A DNA stretch of 64,000 nucleotides from DAOUJI01 sp965237875 (GCA_965237875.1 CBDEGP010000001.1:620001-684000), one strand, 5' to 3'; shown: positions 51,891 to 61,843, numbered from the stretch's first letter. Notes: a model not told the origin generated them from the sequence alone. Made by a program: numbers and translations.

Positions 51891-54749
51891 TCACAACCGC
51901 CGATTAGACACGACCGGTTCGGAGGCCAGGAGACCGCGGAGGTTGGTCAGGTCCGGCAGGCCCAGGACTTGGGAGATTCCGTCGTCCAGCGACCGCCTCG
52001 CCGGGCAATGGGCCATTCCAGGCAGTCGTTCGAATTCGTCCTCCGCCAGCGAATCGAATAAGTTTGCTAACCCCTGAAGCTGCGACTCGGACAAACGCCG
52101 CAAGTCCAAGACAGGCACTTCTTCAAGGTCGGCCTTCTTTATGGCGACCCAGCCTCCCTCTGTGCTGGTCCGCTGGGCCAGAATCGTCAACAGGCCGAGG
52201 CTGGAATTCAGCCAGACGGCCAGTCCCTTCTCGAATGACACGTCTTCAATTCGGATGGGCCACCATACGTTGGACAGCGCTCTCGCCTCGGACCACATGG
52301 CGACGACCCTGGCAGTGTTGAGCCTCAGCCGCTCGGCAACGAGCAGTCTGCCTGCCATTTGCCAAAGGTGGTTGCCATAACCCGGCCGTTGTCCGCCCCT
52401 CGGTTCCGTCAACGGCGACAAATAGGCATCTGGAGAACAAATTAGCGACTTGCGCTGCTCAGTGTCGTGTCCCTCAACGAGGGGATATGCCGTTATAGAA
52501 CTGGTCCTATCGAATCCATCAACAAGCCGGCGCCTGTCGGGGCCGACTTGGCCGAGTCCATCGAGCCGGCATAGCGGAACGTCGGCGGCGCCTCCCTCCC
52601 CTGGGACCCACACTTCACCGTCGTCCAGCAGCCTGAGGGCGCTGCGAATCAGGTCGGCCCGGGCGAATTGCACACCAGGCCATTTCTTTCCGGCGAATTT
52701 GGACTCTGGGATGGAAACTATCTCGCCGACGTGTTGGCCGTCAACTTCCAGCAGCGCCGTACCCGTCTCCTCTAGTTTCGCCGGCGCCGTCGATGTGACG
52801 GCTTGCGCCATCCGGTGGGCGTCCAACACGCCGTCCGGGTTCTGCCAGAGATTGACGAAGATAGTTCGGTGTTCAACGGTGTCGCTGGTCTCAGGACGTC
52901 GGGTGGCGATCAGCAACGCCTCGGACAAGTCCGTGCTGTCGGAGAAGTTCCAGCGCAGCGGGTCGTGGGACGTGATGACCATGTCGAGGGTAAAGTCGTT
53001 CTCGATGAGGGAGCGGGTCTGCTCCCACGATGGGCCGGTGCATACAGTGGCGGGCAGCACCAGCGCCAGTCGTCCCTCACCGGGCCGCAGCTTGGGTGAG
53101 GCCGCCACGACAAAGGCGGCGCCAAGCCCAGCGGTGGCGGATGCCTGCCGCGACTTCAGGCGGCGGGACAACTCGTCCTGAAGCTTACGGCGGTCCGCTG
53201 AAGGCAGGCTGCCGAACAGAAGGTTGCCGCCCACGGACCGGGTGAACGGCGGGTTCATAATCGCAAGGTCAAGGTCCGGAAGCTTGGCTGTGATCCCTTC
53301 TTCTACACCCCGAGATCCGCCCCCTGACACCCGTTCGGCGCTCCGTGGGCTCGCTCCCATGCCTTCACTGGACAGCGCGAATTGGACTGGAACCTCTTCC
53401 TCGCCCAGGAAGTCCAACGAGCCCAGAGACACGTTCGAACCTTCCGCTCCTAGCGGCATGACGTAGAGATTCATGTGGTTGAACTGTATGTTCGGGTTGA
53501 GCATTGCCAGGCTGGTGGCGGCGAAATGCACGGCGGAAAGCTGCACGTCGTAGCCGTGCAGCGCCTGTTCCACCATCGCCTTGTGCAGCTCTGCCGCGTT
53601 GCGCCCGCCGGCGTCGGCATGGAGACGCTCCACTTCAGAAGCCACGGCCATCAGCAGGGTCCCGGTGCCGCAGGCCAGGTCCGCCACGTTGAGGGAGGCG
53701 GGGAATTCGTGGTCACTCCAGTCAACGGTGGGCGGCCAGTCGTGGAACACCAGCCGGGACAGCAGAGTGGCCGCAGGAACTGACGTGTAGTAGGCGCCGG
53801 TGAACTTGGCGTCGGTCAGCAGGGTGTGGAATAGCCGCCCCGACAGGTCGTGCCCCTCCAACTGCCGGGTGTCCTTCATTGCCTTGACTAGAGGAGCTAT
53901 GACCGATGTATGCAACTCAGGAGGACCATCACCAAGCACGTCGAGGATGTTTGCCGCAAGCTCGAAGACCGGCACGTAATCGATCGTGCCACAAATATGC
54001 AGCCAGGCGTCGCGTAGCCCTGGGACGCCCTGCCTGCGGGCTTCATCGACAGTGGGCGCGTTGTGGTTGGCGGCGGCTAGACGGTCTTGGAAGGCGATGG
54101 CGTTGAAGAGGACCAAGCACCCTATCCTAAGCGCAGCTTGGCGATTCTTTTCCTGGTCTGTGCTGGCGATAATGTCGGCAATGCGATAAGAGATTCTGGC
54201 GTGTTCCGCAATTGCTTGGGCTGCCTTTTCAACGGCATAACCTACGACCCCGGCGGCGGCCGCCACCCGGTCCATGCCCTCCAGTTCCAAGGGAAGGGCG
54301 CGCAGATGATCGGCAAGCTCGGCTACGGACCCTGTCCGTATGCGAAGTTCCGGCGAAATTACGCCCCGAGAGCCGTGCAGCCACCATTGGAGGTCGTCGG
54401 CGGCCTCAAGCGCGTCTTTAGTGTTCTCGTAGCGTCGAAGCCTGTCTGGGTAGAGGACTCCAAACATCCCAAGGGCTTCCGGAATTTCTTGCAGACGCTC
54501 GGCCAGTTGTTCTTGGAGGAGGCTGGCTGACCCTTCCCATTTACATTCCAACAGGACCTGATCGGCGCTTCGCAACTCCACACGCACGTCGGGCGTCCCT
54601 TGCTGGCTCCGTCGCTCCGCTCTTGCGGACAGTCCGTGCTCGCGGAGCGTCTGGGCGAGAAGGGTGTTAACCGCTTCCTCACGAACAGTTTCTACGTTGG
54701 TTCGTTGGGACGGCATAGCGGCAGAGGGATCCCGGCGTCGCCCGTTCAC
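51891..54749 (-). CDS. Single-chain restriction enzyme/adenine methyltransferase (type IIG-like), second
   Basis: 952 aa if started at GTG 54749, which overlaps the stop of the upstream gene (GTGA); ATG 54716 (941 aa) is the alternative. The N-terminus has a textbook PD-(D/E)XK nuclease site: PD at 53-54 and ECK at 68-70 in QVLLECKWEG. The methyltransferase follows with GAYYTS (near 330), motif I ADLACGTGTLLMAVASE (near 365) and motif IV IMNPPF (near 505). The C-terminal third is likely the target-recognition region and includes LEEVPVLDL. It is unrelated in detail to the enzyme at 15552. It is probably a self-contained defence gene inserted beside a metabolic gene. Confidence 0.85.
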   Translation of the reverse strand: MNGRRRDPSAAMPSQRTNVETVREEAVNTLLAQTLREHGLSARAERRSQQGTPDVRVELRSADQVLLECKWEGSASLLQEQLAERLQEIPEALGMFGVLYPDRLRRYENTKDALEAADDLQWWLHGSRGVISPELRIRTGSVAELADHLRALPLELEGMDRVAAAAGVVGYAVEKAAQAIAEHARISYRIADIIASTDQEKNRQAALRIGCLVLFNAIAFQDRLAAANHNAPTVDEARRQGVPGLRDAWLHICGTIDYVPVFELAANILDVLGDGPPELHTSVIAPLVKAMKDTRQLEGHDLSGRLFHTLLTDAKFTGAYYTSVPAATLLSRLVFHDWPPTVDWSDHEFPASLNVADLACGTGTLLMAVASEVERLHADAGGRNAAELHKAMVEQALHGYDVQLSAVHFAATSLAMLNPNIQFNHMNLYVMPLGAEGSNVSLGSLDFLGEEEVPVQFALSSEGMGASPRSAERVSGGGSRGVEEGITAKLPDLDLAIMNPPFTRSVGGNLLFGSLPSADRRKLQDELSRRLKSRQASATAGLGAAFVVAASPKLRPGEGRLALVLPATVCTGPSWEQTRSLIENDFTLDMVITSHDPLRWNFSDSTDLSEALLIATRRPETSDTVEHRTIFVNLWQNPDGVLDAHRMAQAVTSTAPAKLEETGTALLEVDGQHVGEIVSIPESKFAGKKWPGVQFARADLIRSALRLLDDGEVWVPGEGGAADVPLCRLDGLGQVGPDRRRLVDGFDRTSSITAYPLVEGHDTEQRKSLICSPDAYLSPLTEPRGGQRPGYGNHLWQMAGRLLVAERLRLNTARVVAMWSEARALSNVWWPIRIEDVSFEKGLAVWLNSSLGLLTILAQRTSTEGGWVAIKKADLEEVPVLDLRRLSESQLQGLANLFDSLAEDEFERLPGMAHCPARRSLDDGISQVLGLPDLTNLRGLLASEPVVSNRRL

Positions 54750-56389
54750 CTCGTGTGGTGGGAAAGGGTGTTCTCCTCCTTGGTCATGAACTCCAGCAGC
54801 GCGGGCTGGCCTGCGTCCATCGCCGCTTGGGCCCTCTTGATGGCAGGCACGATTTCGCCGGGGTCCTCGATTCGCTCACTGTATGCGCCCAGGGCTTTGG
54901 CCACGTCGGCGTACTGGCCATAGAGGTTGGTGAACGCGTACTTCTCGGCGGCCACCGGGTAGTTGGCCGAGTAGCCCGAGAGGACGTGGTTGTTCAGCAC
55001 TATGATGAGAATGGGTATCTTGTGTCTTGCCGCCGTCTCGATGTCCATTCCGGCCATGCCAATGGCGGCGTCTCCCATGATAGTGGCCACCGTCTTGTCC
55101 TTGGCCCCCAGCTTGACCCCCATGGCGATCCCTACGGAGTAGCCCAGCTGGCTGGAGTTGCCCCACCCGATGTAACCCCTGGGGACAATGGACTCGTAGA
55201 AGGGTATGGTCTGGTCCCTGGGGTGGCCGGAATCGTGAGTGAGGATGGTCTTGGTGCGGTCCACAGTGTGCATGAAGTCCCAGATGATCCTGTAGGGATT
55301 GATGGGCGTCTCGTTGGACGTAAGCCGGGGCATCCACTCATCCAGCCACTCGTCCTTGACCTGCTTTATCTCCTGGGCGACCGAGTCGTCGCCTCTCTTG
55401 CCGTCCGGCCCCGCCTGCTTCTTCACCTCTTCGATGAGCTGTCCCAGCACCAGCTTGGCGTCACCTACGACCGCATGGTCCAACGGCAGCCGCTTGTTCA
55501 GGTCGGCTACGTCGACGGTGCACTGTATCAGGGTCTTGCCGGAAGGGACGGTTGCGTTGGCCAGGTTGGAGGCGAAACCCGCCCCCACGCCGAATATGAG
55601 GTCCGACTTTTCCATGAAGACCCTAGCCATCCTGGTCATGGTGCGGGCCGCCGTGCCAATGGAGAGGGAGTGGTCTTCGGGGAAGGCGCTCTTGCCGGGG
55701 TTGGTGGTCATGACCGGGCAGTTGACCAGCTCGGCGAACTCCTTCAATTCGTCCGACGCCTCCGCCCAGAGGACACCCTGTCCGGCGAATATGACGGGCC
55801 TCTTGGCCGACAGGATGTGGCGGGCAGCGGCGGCCACGTCCTCGGGATCTCCCATGCTCCTGAGGGCCCTGACGGGCCTGTAGTCGAAGGCGGCTTCGTC
55901 CAACTCGTCCGCTCCTACGTCCTGCGGGACTTCCAAGGCCACGGGGCCTCCGCGCCCGGACTTCAGCTGGGTGTACGCACGCCGCATCAGCTCGGGGATT
56001 CTTTCGACCTGGTTGATTTGGGCGGTCCACTTGGTCACACCCCGGTAGTTGTCCACGGCGCTGAAATCTGGGGGCTGGCCGGCAGAGCCTCGCGGCGTTC
56101 CGCCGGGCAGGACCAGGATGGGCACCGATTCGGCGTAGGCGTGGGCGATGCCTCCGACGGCGTTTTCCGCCCCCGGACCCGCCTGGGTGACGACCACTCC
56201 GAGCCGGCGGCCGTTGTTGATCCGGCTGTATCCGTCGGCCATGTTGACGGTGGTGCGCTCGGTCCGGGACATGATGGGTTCGATGTCTGCTTTGGCCGCT
56301 TCTTCGATGAGTAGGTTGGCGGGATAGCAGAATAGATAGTCGGTGTTTTCCAGCTTAAGGATGTTGGCGATGGCCGTGTTGCCTTTCAT
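54746..56389 (-). CDS. Thiamine-diphosphate-dependent enzyme (acetolactate synthase-like)
   Basis: 547-residue ThDP enzyme of the acetolactate synthase/benzoylformate decarboxylase superfamily. The N-terminal Pyr domain has the catalytic Glu in MSRTERTTVNMADGYSR near residue 44. GPGAENAVGGIAHAYAESVP follows near 72. The PP domain has GDAAIGMAGMDIETAARH to the NN pair near residues 435-465. It lacks the IlvB FAD-region signature and is not adjacent to a small subunit, so it is probably not the biosynthetic synthase (which is at 5329). Candidates are a 2-keto-acid decarboxylase or a related lyase. Confidence 0.88.
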   Translation of the reverse strand: MKGNTAIANILKLENTDYLFCYPANLLIEEAAKADIEPIMSRTERTTVNMADGYSRINNGRRLGVVVTQAGPGAENAVGGIAHAYAESVPILVLPGGTPRGSAGQPPDFSAVDNYRGVTKWTAQINQVERIPELMRRAYTQLKSGRGGPVALEVPQDVGADELDEAAFDYRPVRALRSMGDPEDVAAAARHILSAKRPVIFAGQGVLWAEASDELKEFAELVNCPVMTTNPGKSAFPEDHSLSIGTAARTMTRMARVFMEKSDLIFGVGAGFASNLANATVPSGKTLIQCTVDVADLNKRLPLDHAVVGDAKLVLGQLIEEVKKQAGPDGKRGDDSVAQEIKQVKDEWLDEWMPRLTSNETPINPYRIIWDFMHTVDRTKTILTHDSGHPRDQTIPFYESIVPRGYIGWGNSSQLGYSVGIAMGVKLGAKDKTVATIMGDAAIGMAGMDIETAARHKIPILIIVLNNHVLSGYSANYPVAAEKYAFTNLYGQYADVAKALGAYSERIEDPGEIVPAIKRAQAAMDAGQPALLEFMTKEENTLSHHTR

Positions 56390-56514
56390 GGGTCATCTCC
56401 TTGGGGGACATATTTTGCGCCTAATCCTACCATACAACGGGAGCGGGGTGGGAGAACGGCGGGGGCGCCCTACAACCCGGGCGGGTTATGGACGGTGGCC
56501 TTCGTGAGGGGCGG

Positions 56515-58989
56515 TCAGCCCAGGACGACGTTTACCAGGCGGCCGGGGACGTAGACGACGCGGCGGGGTTCTTGGCCCTCGGCCAGGTGGTTCCTTAGCC
56601 GGAGGGCGGTCAGGGCCTTCTCCTTGGCTTCATCCTCGGTTATGTCTGCGGGCGCTTGCAGGCGGTCGCGCAGCTTGCCGTTGACCTGTACGACCAACGT
56701 GATCTCCTCGTCGGCGGCCAGGTCGTCGTCCCATTTGGGGAAAAGCCGGTTGTGGATGCTGTATTCGTGGCCCGTCTGCTCCCAAAGCTCCTCGGCCAGG
56801 TGGGGGGCGAAAGGCGCCAGCATCAGCAGGAACTTCTCCACGCACTCGCGCCAGGTGTCCGAGTCCAGGTCGGCGGCGTTCCAACGGCGGGACATCTCGT
56901 TGGAAAGCTCCATCAGGGCCGCTATGGACGTGTTGAACTTGAACTTGTCCAGGTCGTTCCAGCACTTCTTGATGGTCTGGTGAAGCAGCCGCAGCGTGTT
57001 CTTGACGGCTTGGGGGTCGGTGGGCGACCTGTCCAGGTCGGAGGCGTCACAGCGGCAAAGCTCCCATACCCTGTTGAGCCACCGGGCGACGCCGTTGATT
57101 CCTGACGTACTCCAGGGGCCTCCCTGGTCCCAGGGTCCCAGGAACATGAGGAAACACCGCACGGAGTCTGCGCCCAGGGTGCCTACGTAGTCGTCGGGAT
57201 TGACCACGTTCCCCCGGCTCTTGCTCATCTTCTCGCGGTCTTCACCCAGGATGACCCCCTGGTTGTAGAGCCGGAGAAAGGGCTCGTCGAAGTCGATGAT
57301 TCCCATATCGCGCAAGGCCTTGGTGAAGAACCGGGAGTAGAGCAGGTGCATGACCGCGTGCTCTGCGCCGCCCGTGTACTGCTTCGTGGGCATCCACTCA
57401 TTGAGCGCCTTGAGATCGAATGCACCCTCGTCATACTTGGCGCTTGTGAAACGCTCCATGTACCAGGAGGAATCCACGAAGGTGTCCATGGTGTCCGTCT
57501 CCCGCCTGGCCGGACCGCCGCACTCGGGACACGCGGTGTTGACGAAGGAGTGGTTGGACGCCAGGGGCGACTCGCCCGTGGGCTTGAATTCGGCGTCTTC
57601 CGGGAGAAGCACCGGCAGGTCCTTCTCTGGCACGGTTACGGCGCCGCACTTCTTGCAGTAGACCACTGGGATGGGCGTGCCCCAATACCTCTGCCGGGAG
57701 ATGAGCCAGTCCCTGATTCGGTATGACACGCCGCGCTTCCCCCAGCCCTGGGACTCCAGGTAGTCGGCAATCGCCTCTTTGCCCTGAGCGCTGGGCATGC
57801 GGTCGAACTGTCCCGAGGCCGCCATGACTCCCTCATCCACATAGGCCGCAGGCAGTTCCTGTCCGTCCCAATCGGGAGGAGCGACAACCACTCGGATGGG
57901 CAGCCGATATTTCAGGGCGAACTCATAGTCCCGTTGGTCATGGGCGGGCACGCCCATGACGGCGCCGGAGCCGTAGCTCATCAGGGCATAGTCGGCGGAG
58001 AAGATTGGGACCTCTTCACCATTGACCCGGTTTACCGCGTAGGAACCCAGGAAGACTCCCGTCTTCTCCTTCTCGGCAGACAGCCGGGCGATCTCCGTCT
58101 GGCGGTGGGTTTCGTCCACGTAAGCTTCCACCTCGGCCCGCTTGTCAGGAGTCGTCAGTTGGGACACCAACGGGTGCTCAGGCGCCAGCACGAGGAACGT
58201 GACTCCGAAGATGGTGTCGATGCGTGTGGTAAACGTGAGAATCTCCTCTTGGTCGGCGCCCAGGTGGGAGATGTCGAAGCCTATCTCCACTCCTTCACTT
58301 CTTCCCACCCAGTTGCGCTGCATGGTGAGAATCTTCTCCGGCCATTCTTCCAAGCCGCTGAAGTCGAGAAGCTGATCGGCGTAGTCCGTGATCTTGAAGA
58401 ACCATTGTTCAAGGTCCCGGCGTGTGATGGGAGTCTCGCATCGTTCGCAGCGTCCGTTGACCACCTGCTCGTTGGCCAGGACGGTCTGGCATGAAGGGCA
58501 CCAGACCACCGGCGCCTGGCCCCTGTAGGCGAGGCCGTTTTCGTATAGCTTGATGAAGAACCACTGGTTCCACTTGTAGTATTCGGGCAGGCAGCAGATG
58601 ACCTCGCGGTCCCAGTCGTAGACGGCCCCTATCGAACGGAGCTGTGTGCGCATCTTCTCAATGTTGGACATGGTCCAGGTGAAGGGGTGGATGCCCCTCT
58701 GTATGGCAGCGTTCTCGGCGGGCAGTCCGAAAGCGTCAAAGCCGATGGGGTGGAGGACGTTGTAGCCCTGCATGCGCCTGAACCGGGCATGGCAGTCGGA
58801 AGGCGCCATGACGTACCAGTGGCCGATGTGCAGGTCGCCTGAAGGGTAGGGGTACATGGTCAGCTCGTACCACTTTGGCCTGGGGTCGTCGTCGTTGACT
58901 TTATGCAGGCCGTCTTGCTCCCAACGGCGCTGCCACTTGTCGTCGATCTCCTTCGGGCTGTACCTGAGTTCCACCTGTTTTACGGTCAT
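56515..58989 (-). CDS. leuS: Leucyl-tRNA synthetase LeuS
   Basis: Class Ia synthetase charging tRNA-Leu, 824 aa, the usual bacterial length. The HIGH motif is in YPSGDLHIGHWYVMAPSD (near residue 48) and KMSKS in EKMSKSRGNVVNPDD (near 585). The zinc-knuckle-like CPSCQTVLANEQVVNGRCERC follows near 165, and the CP1 editing domain includes TFTTRIDTIFGVTFLVLAPE near 245 with its conserved Thr-rich site. No T-box precedes it, unlike the ilv operon. It stands alone on the minus strand, 125 bp ahead of the ThDP enzyme gene. Confidence 0.97.
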   Translation of the reverse strand: MTVKQVELRYSPKEIDDKWQRRWEQDGLHKVNDDDPRPKWYELTMYPYPSGDLHIGHWYVMAPSDCHARFRRMQGYNVLHPIGFDAFGLPAENAAIQRGIHPFTWTMSNIEKMRTQLRSIGAVYDWDREVICCLPEYYKWNQWFFIKLYENGLAYRGQAPVVWCPSCQTVLANEQVVNGRCERCETPITRRDLEQWFFKITDYADQLLDFSGLEEWPEKILTMQRNWVGRSEGVEIGFDISHLGADQEEILTFTTRIDTIFGVTFLVLAPEHPLVSQLTTPDKRAEVEAYVDETHRQTEIARLSAEKEKTGVFLGSYAVNRVNGEEVPIFSADYALMSYGSGAVMGVPAHDQRDYEFALKYRLPIRVVVAPPDWDGQELPAAYVDEGVMAASGQFDRMPSAQGKEAIADYLESQGWGKRGVSYRIRDWLISRQRYWGTPIPVVYCKKCGAVTVPEKDLPVLLPEDAEFKPTGESPLASNHSFVNTACPECGGPARRETDTMDTFVDSSWYMERFTSAKYDEGAFDLKALNEWMPTKQYTGGAEHAVMHLLYSRFFTKALRDMGIIDFDEPFLRLYNQGVILGEDREKMSKSRGNVVNPDDYVGTLGADSVRCFLMFLGPWDQGGPWSTSGINGVARWLNRVWELCRCDASDLDRSPTDPQAVKNTLRLLHQTIKKCWNDLDKFKFNTSIAALMELSNEMSRRWNAADLDSDTWRECVEKFLLMLAPFAPHLAEELWEQTGHEYSIHNRLFPKWDDDLAADEEITLVVQVNGKLRDRLQAPADITEDEAKEKALTALRLRNHLAEGQEPRRVVYVPGRLVNVVLG

Positions 58990-59073
58990 TGACCAAGGCT
59001 CCCATGCGAGTGTGAATCTATGGATGTATGTTAGAGCACAAGATGAATGTGAGCAAGCTGGCGGGGCCGGGGT

Positions 59074-59664
59074 TCATGCCAGGTGGAACCGTCGAGCGGT
59101 CCGGACCACTAACGTCGGCAAGGGTTCCATAAGCCCAAACCACCGCCACGTCAAATAGCCCATGACCACTCCAATCAGCCCGCCGACGATTATGTCGGTG
59201 GGGTAGAACACCCCGGCGGCTACTCGAGAAAGCCCCCAGACGGCGGCCAGCCCGTATATAACGGCGCCCGTTTTCCGGTGTCCTTGCCACACGGCGGTTG
59301 CCATCGAAAACCCGACTGCCGCAGGGTGGGCCGGAAAGGAAGAGTCGGTGGGCTGGTAGAAGAGCAGGACCAGGTCATGGTCGACAAACGGCCTGTCCCT
59401 GAAGTAGGGGATGTTCAACATGAGGACGACAAAGCTGGCCAATCCCATGGCGGCCATAGCGGCCAGGACCGCTTTCTGCGTCTTCTCCCGCCTTACCTGG
59501 TCGCCCTCGATGAACCACGACGCCAGCATAAGCAGGGATATAAGCGCCGGTATGAAGTGGTCTCCTACGAGAAGCTCCACTGCGTTTCCCAGCGCAGGGG
59601 CGTCCTCGGCCAGTCCGTTGAGCCACAGGACGACTGACTCATCGACCTTTATTAGCGGCCCCAT
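59074..59664 (-). CDS. PAP2-family membrane phosphatase
   Basis: 196-residue integral membrane phosphatase with about five helices. The three PAP2 motifs are clear: RDRPF with preceding IPYF (near 88), SSFPAHPAAVG (near 108) with the first catalytic His, and SRVAAGVFYPTDIIVGG (near 145); in the last, the usual H of SR.....H.. is replaced by a Tyr-Pro-Thr-Asp context (YPTD), common in many bacterial members. It overlaps the end of the upstream membrane-protein gene by 13 bp. Likely acts on undecaprenyl pyrophosphate or phosphatidic acid, matching the plsY neighbour. Confidence 0.88.
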   Translation of the reverse strand: MGPLIKVDESVVLWLNGLAEDAPALGNAVELLVGDHFIPALISLLMLASWFIEGDQVRREKTQKAVLAAMAAMGLASFVVLMLNIPYFRDRPFVDHDLVLLFYQPTDSSFPAHPAAVGFSMATAVWQGHRKTGAVIYGLAAVWGLSRVAAGVFYPTDIIVGGLIGVVMGYLTWRWFGLMEPLPTLVVRTARRFHLA

Positions 59665-60092
59665 ACGCTCCTGAGGGCCGCCTTGAAAGCGCGCATGTAG
59701 TTGGTGTGTTTCAGGGCTTCCAGGCCTGGAGGATAGGGGTCTTGGTTACGGCCCCCCGCGTTACGGCCCCCCGCATTTCGGCCCAATGACAGGTTCACGA
59801 GAGACGACAGCAGCAGGGTTGTCAGAACGGCGGCGCCGGCTCCTCCGGCAAAGAGGGCCGACGACTGGTTGCCGTCAATCCCGCCCTCGATGTCCGAAAT
59901 GTTGCGAGGCTCGGCCATGTAGAACCAGATGAAGGCGGCGGACATGACAGCCAGACCCAACAAAAACGCCGCCGTCCTGCTCGGCACGAAAAGCAGCCCC
60001 CGGAAGGAGCGGTACGCGGCTGCCATCTGGAGCGTCCCAAGCGATATGAGGAACGCCAGGATGAAGAAGTCTAGGGCAAAGGGGCCCGGCAT
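59652..60092 (-). CDS. Hypothetical membrane protein between plsY and PAP2 genes
   Basis: About 146 residues from ATG 60092; a TTG at 60104 overlapping the plsY stop (TTGA) is a possible alternative. Three hydrophobic helices are seen (LDFFILAFLISLGTLQMA, LLGLAVMSAAFIWFYM, GAAVLTTLLLSSLVNLSL), followed by a short duplicated GRNAGGRNAGGRN and a basic C-terminus. No family is recognised. Its tight packing between two lipid-metabolism genes suggests a role in membrane biogenesis, by position only. Confidence 0.75.
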   Translation of the reverse strand: MPGPFALDFFILAFLISLGTLQMAAAYRSFRGLLFVPSRTAAFLLGLAVMSAAFIWFYMAEPRNISDIEGGIDGNQSSALFAGGAGAAVLTTLLLSSLVNLSLGRNAGGRNAGGRNQDPYPPGLEALKHTNYMRAFKAALRSVWGR

Positions 60093-60100
60093 AGGCAGGG

Positions 60101-60745
60101 TCAACCGGACTGGATGTGTTCCCCTTCAATCATGTTCTCGGGCATGTTGTCCGGGGTGAGGTTAGGTTGACTGGAAGGCTGGTTGCGTGTGGTTTGGTAG
60201 TGGCGCAGTCCGATTATCACCGGCAGCGCAACAGAGTAGGCGGTCAACATGGGTTGCTGGTAATAGATCCAGACCAGCGCCGCCATGGGGACCATGATAA
60301 TCGCCAGGGCCGCGGTGGCGCTTTTCAGCAGCCTGAGCATGATGAAGGCAACAATGCTGAGAGGCATGGCTACAACCGGGACCAAGGCCAGAAAGACTCC
60401 CACACCGCTGGCGGCGCCTCTTCCACCTCTTAGCTTGAGGAAGACCGGCCAGTTGTGGCCTATCACGGCCGCCAGCCCGGCGGCCATTTCTGCGCCCGTC
60501 GTGCCGGCTATCGCTTTAGCTATCAGAACAGCCCCGGCCCCCTTGGCTACGTCCAAAGCCGCCACCGCCACGCCCGATCTTGGTCCAATCATGCGGTAGG
60601 CGTTATTGGCTCCGGGGTTCCGGTCCCCTCGCCGGCGGATGTCCTGCCCCTTGACCAGCCTTCCGGCCAAATAGGCAAAGGGTACTGAGCCCAGCAAGTA
60701 GGCTATTGCCACTGATATGACCCAAGGCGGATTCAGCCAGTCCAA
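60101..60745 (-). CDS. plsY: Acyl-phosphate:glycerol-3-phosphate acyltransferase PlsY
   Basis: Membrane enzyme that makes lysophosphatidic acid from acyl-phosphate, 214 aa. All PlsY motifs are present: LLGSVPFAYLAGR (near 18-30), GDRNPGANNAYR (near 40-51), and GHNWPVFLKLRGGRGAASG (near 96-114). Starts at TTG 60745, with GTGAGG upstream; no ATG is closer. The C-terminal tail of about 35 polar residues exceeds the usual core. It heads a group with the membrane protein and the PAP2 phosphatase. Confidence 0.93.
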   Translation of the reverse strand: MDWLNPPWVISVAIAYLLGSVPFAYLAGRLVKGQDIRRRGDRNPGANNAYRMIGPRSGVAVAALDVAKGAGAVLIAKAIAGTTGAEMAAGLAAVIGHNWPVFLKLRGGRGAASGVGVFLALVPVVAMPLSIVAFIMLRLLKSATAALAIIMVPMAALVWIYYQQPMLTAYSVALPVIIGLRHYQTTRNQPSSQPNLTPDNMPENMIEGEHIQSG

Positions 60746-60791
60746 CTTATTGTTGCCTCACTGGGGCATTCTGAGTGGGACACAAGGGCGC

Positions 60792-61730
60792 CTAAACCCT
60801 GACGGCTTTGGGGTTGGCGGGCGTGCACCACTGAATGTATTTCGGATTTTTCCCAACGACTACGTCGAAGTAAAGCTGCTGGAGATTTCTCGAGATGGGG
60901 CCGGGTTCGCCGTCCGCTATCTTACGGTTGTCTATCTCAACGACGGGAGTCAGGTGGGCGGCTGTGCCGGTAAGGAAGACCTCATCGGCAATGTACATTT
61001 GGCTGCGGTCTATTTTGGCCTCTATTACGCTCAGTCCGAGGTCTCCCTGTGCCAGCTGGATTATGGTGTCCCGGGTGATGCCGGGCAGCACGTTCTCTTC
61101 GATGGGCGGCGTATACAGCTTTCCGTCCATGACCAGAAAGATGTTTTCGCCGGAGCCTTCGCACACGTGTCCATCCTGGTTCAGAAGGATGGCTTCATCA
61201 AATCCCGCCAGCGTGGCTTCGGTCTTGGCAAGGATGCTGTTTACGTAGATTCCGGAAATCTTGAAACGGGCCGGGATCATGGGGTCGTCCACCCTGCGCC
61301 ACGAGGACGTGCAGCAGCGCAGTATGTCGGTGCCCAGATAGCTGCCAAAAGGCACTGCCACGAGACAAAAGTCACTGGACAGGTCCTGGAGCTTGAGATT
61401 GGCCACCCGCTCCTCGGCCTTGTAGGCAAGCGGGCGTATGTACAGGTCCTCGGCATGGCCGCAGCGTTCCACCAGCTCCACCGTGATGTCGCACAGGTCG
61501 TCCAGGGAATAGGGGATGTCCAACATCATCATCTTGCAGCCCCGGAGCATACGCGCGTAGTGCTCCCTGAGCCTGAATATGTATATCGTCTCCGCCTCGG
61601 CGTTCCAGTTGCCCCGCACGCCTTCGAATACACCCGTGCCGTAGTGTAGAGCATGGGTCATTATGCCCACTTTGGCCTCTTCCAGGGGCATGTATTCTCC
61701 TCGTAGAAAGGCCGTAGGGGTGGGGCTCAC
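60792..61730 (-). CDS. ilvE: Branched-chain amino acid aminotransferase IlvE (class IV PLP enzyme)
   Basis: Final transamination of valine, leucine and isoleucine synthesis. The start is GTG 61730, five bases after GGAGGTGA; frames upstream to 61802 lack conservation. 312 aa, typical for IlvE. HALHYGTGVFEGVRG (near 30), YIRPLAYKAEE, FKISGIYVNSILAKTEA with the PLP-binding lysine-type region near 160-176 and EGSGENIFLV near 197 are IlvE marks, as is EVFLTGTAAHLTPV near 255. It is not in the ilv-leu operon but 50 kb away and is not T-box controlled by anything visible. D-amino-acid or aminodeoxychorismate lyases of the same class are less likely. Confidence 0.93.
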   Translation of the reverse strand: MSPTPTAFLRGEYMPLEEAKVGIMTHALHYGTGVFEGVRGNWNAEAETIYIFRLREHYARMLRGCKMMMLDIPYSLDDLCDITVELVERCGHAEDLYIRPLAYKAEERVANLKLQDLSSDFCLVAVPFGSYLGTDILRCCTSSWRRVDDPMIPARFKISGIYVNSILAKTEATLAGFDEAILLNQDGHVCEGSGENIFLVMDGKLYTPPIEENVLPGITRDTIIQLAQGDLGLSVIEAKIDRSQMYIADEVFLTGTAAHLTPVVEIDNRKIADGEPGPISRNLQQLYFDVVVGKNPKYIQWCTPANPKAVRV

Positions 61731-61843
61731 CGGGTCACCTCCCGTCGTAAGCTGGACCGCAGACTGTATAAAGCTGAGCGGCTGGGTAATTATAATCAGC
61801 ATCGTTAAGTTTAAGCAACGTGGAGTCTAAGCAACGGGGACCA

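Noticed and set aside
54755..56314. 519-codon open frame antisense to the ThDP enzyme gene
   Set aside because: Shadow of a well-supported gene; composition (Gly/Val/His-rich) is typical of antisense reading in GC-rich DNA.
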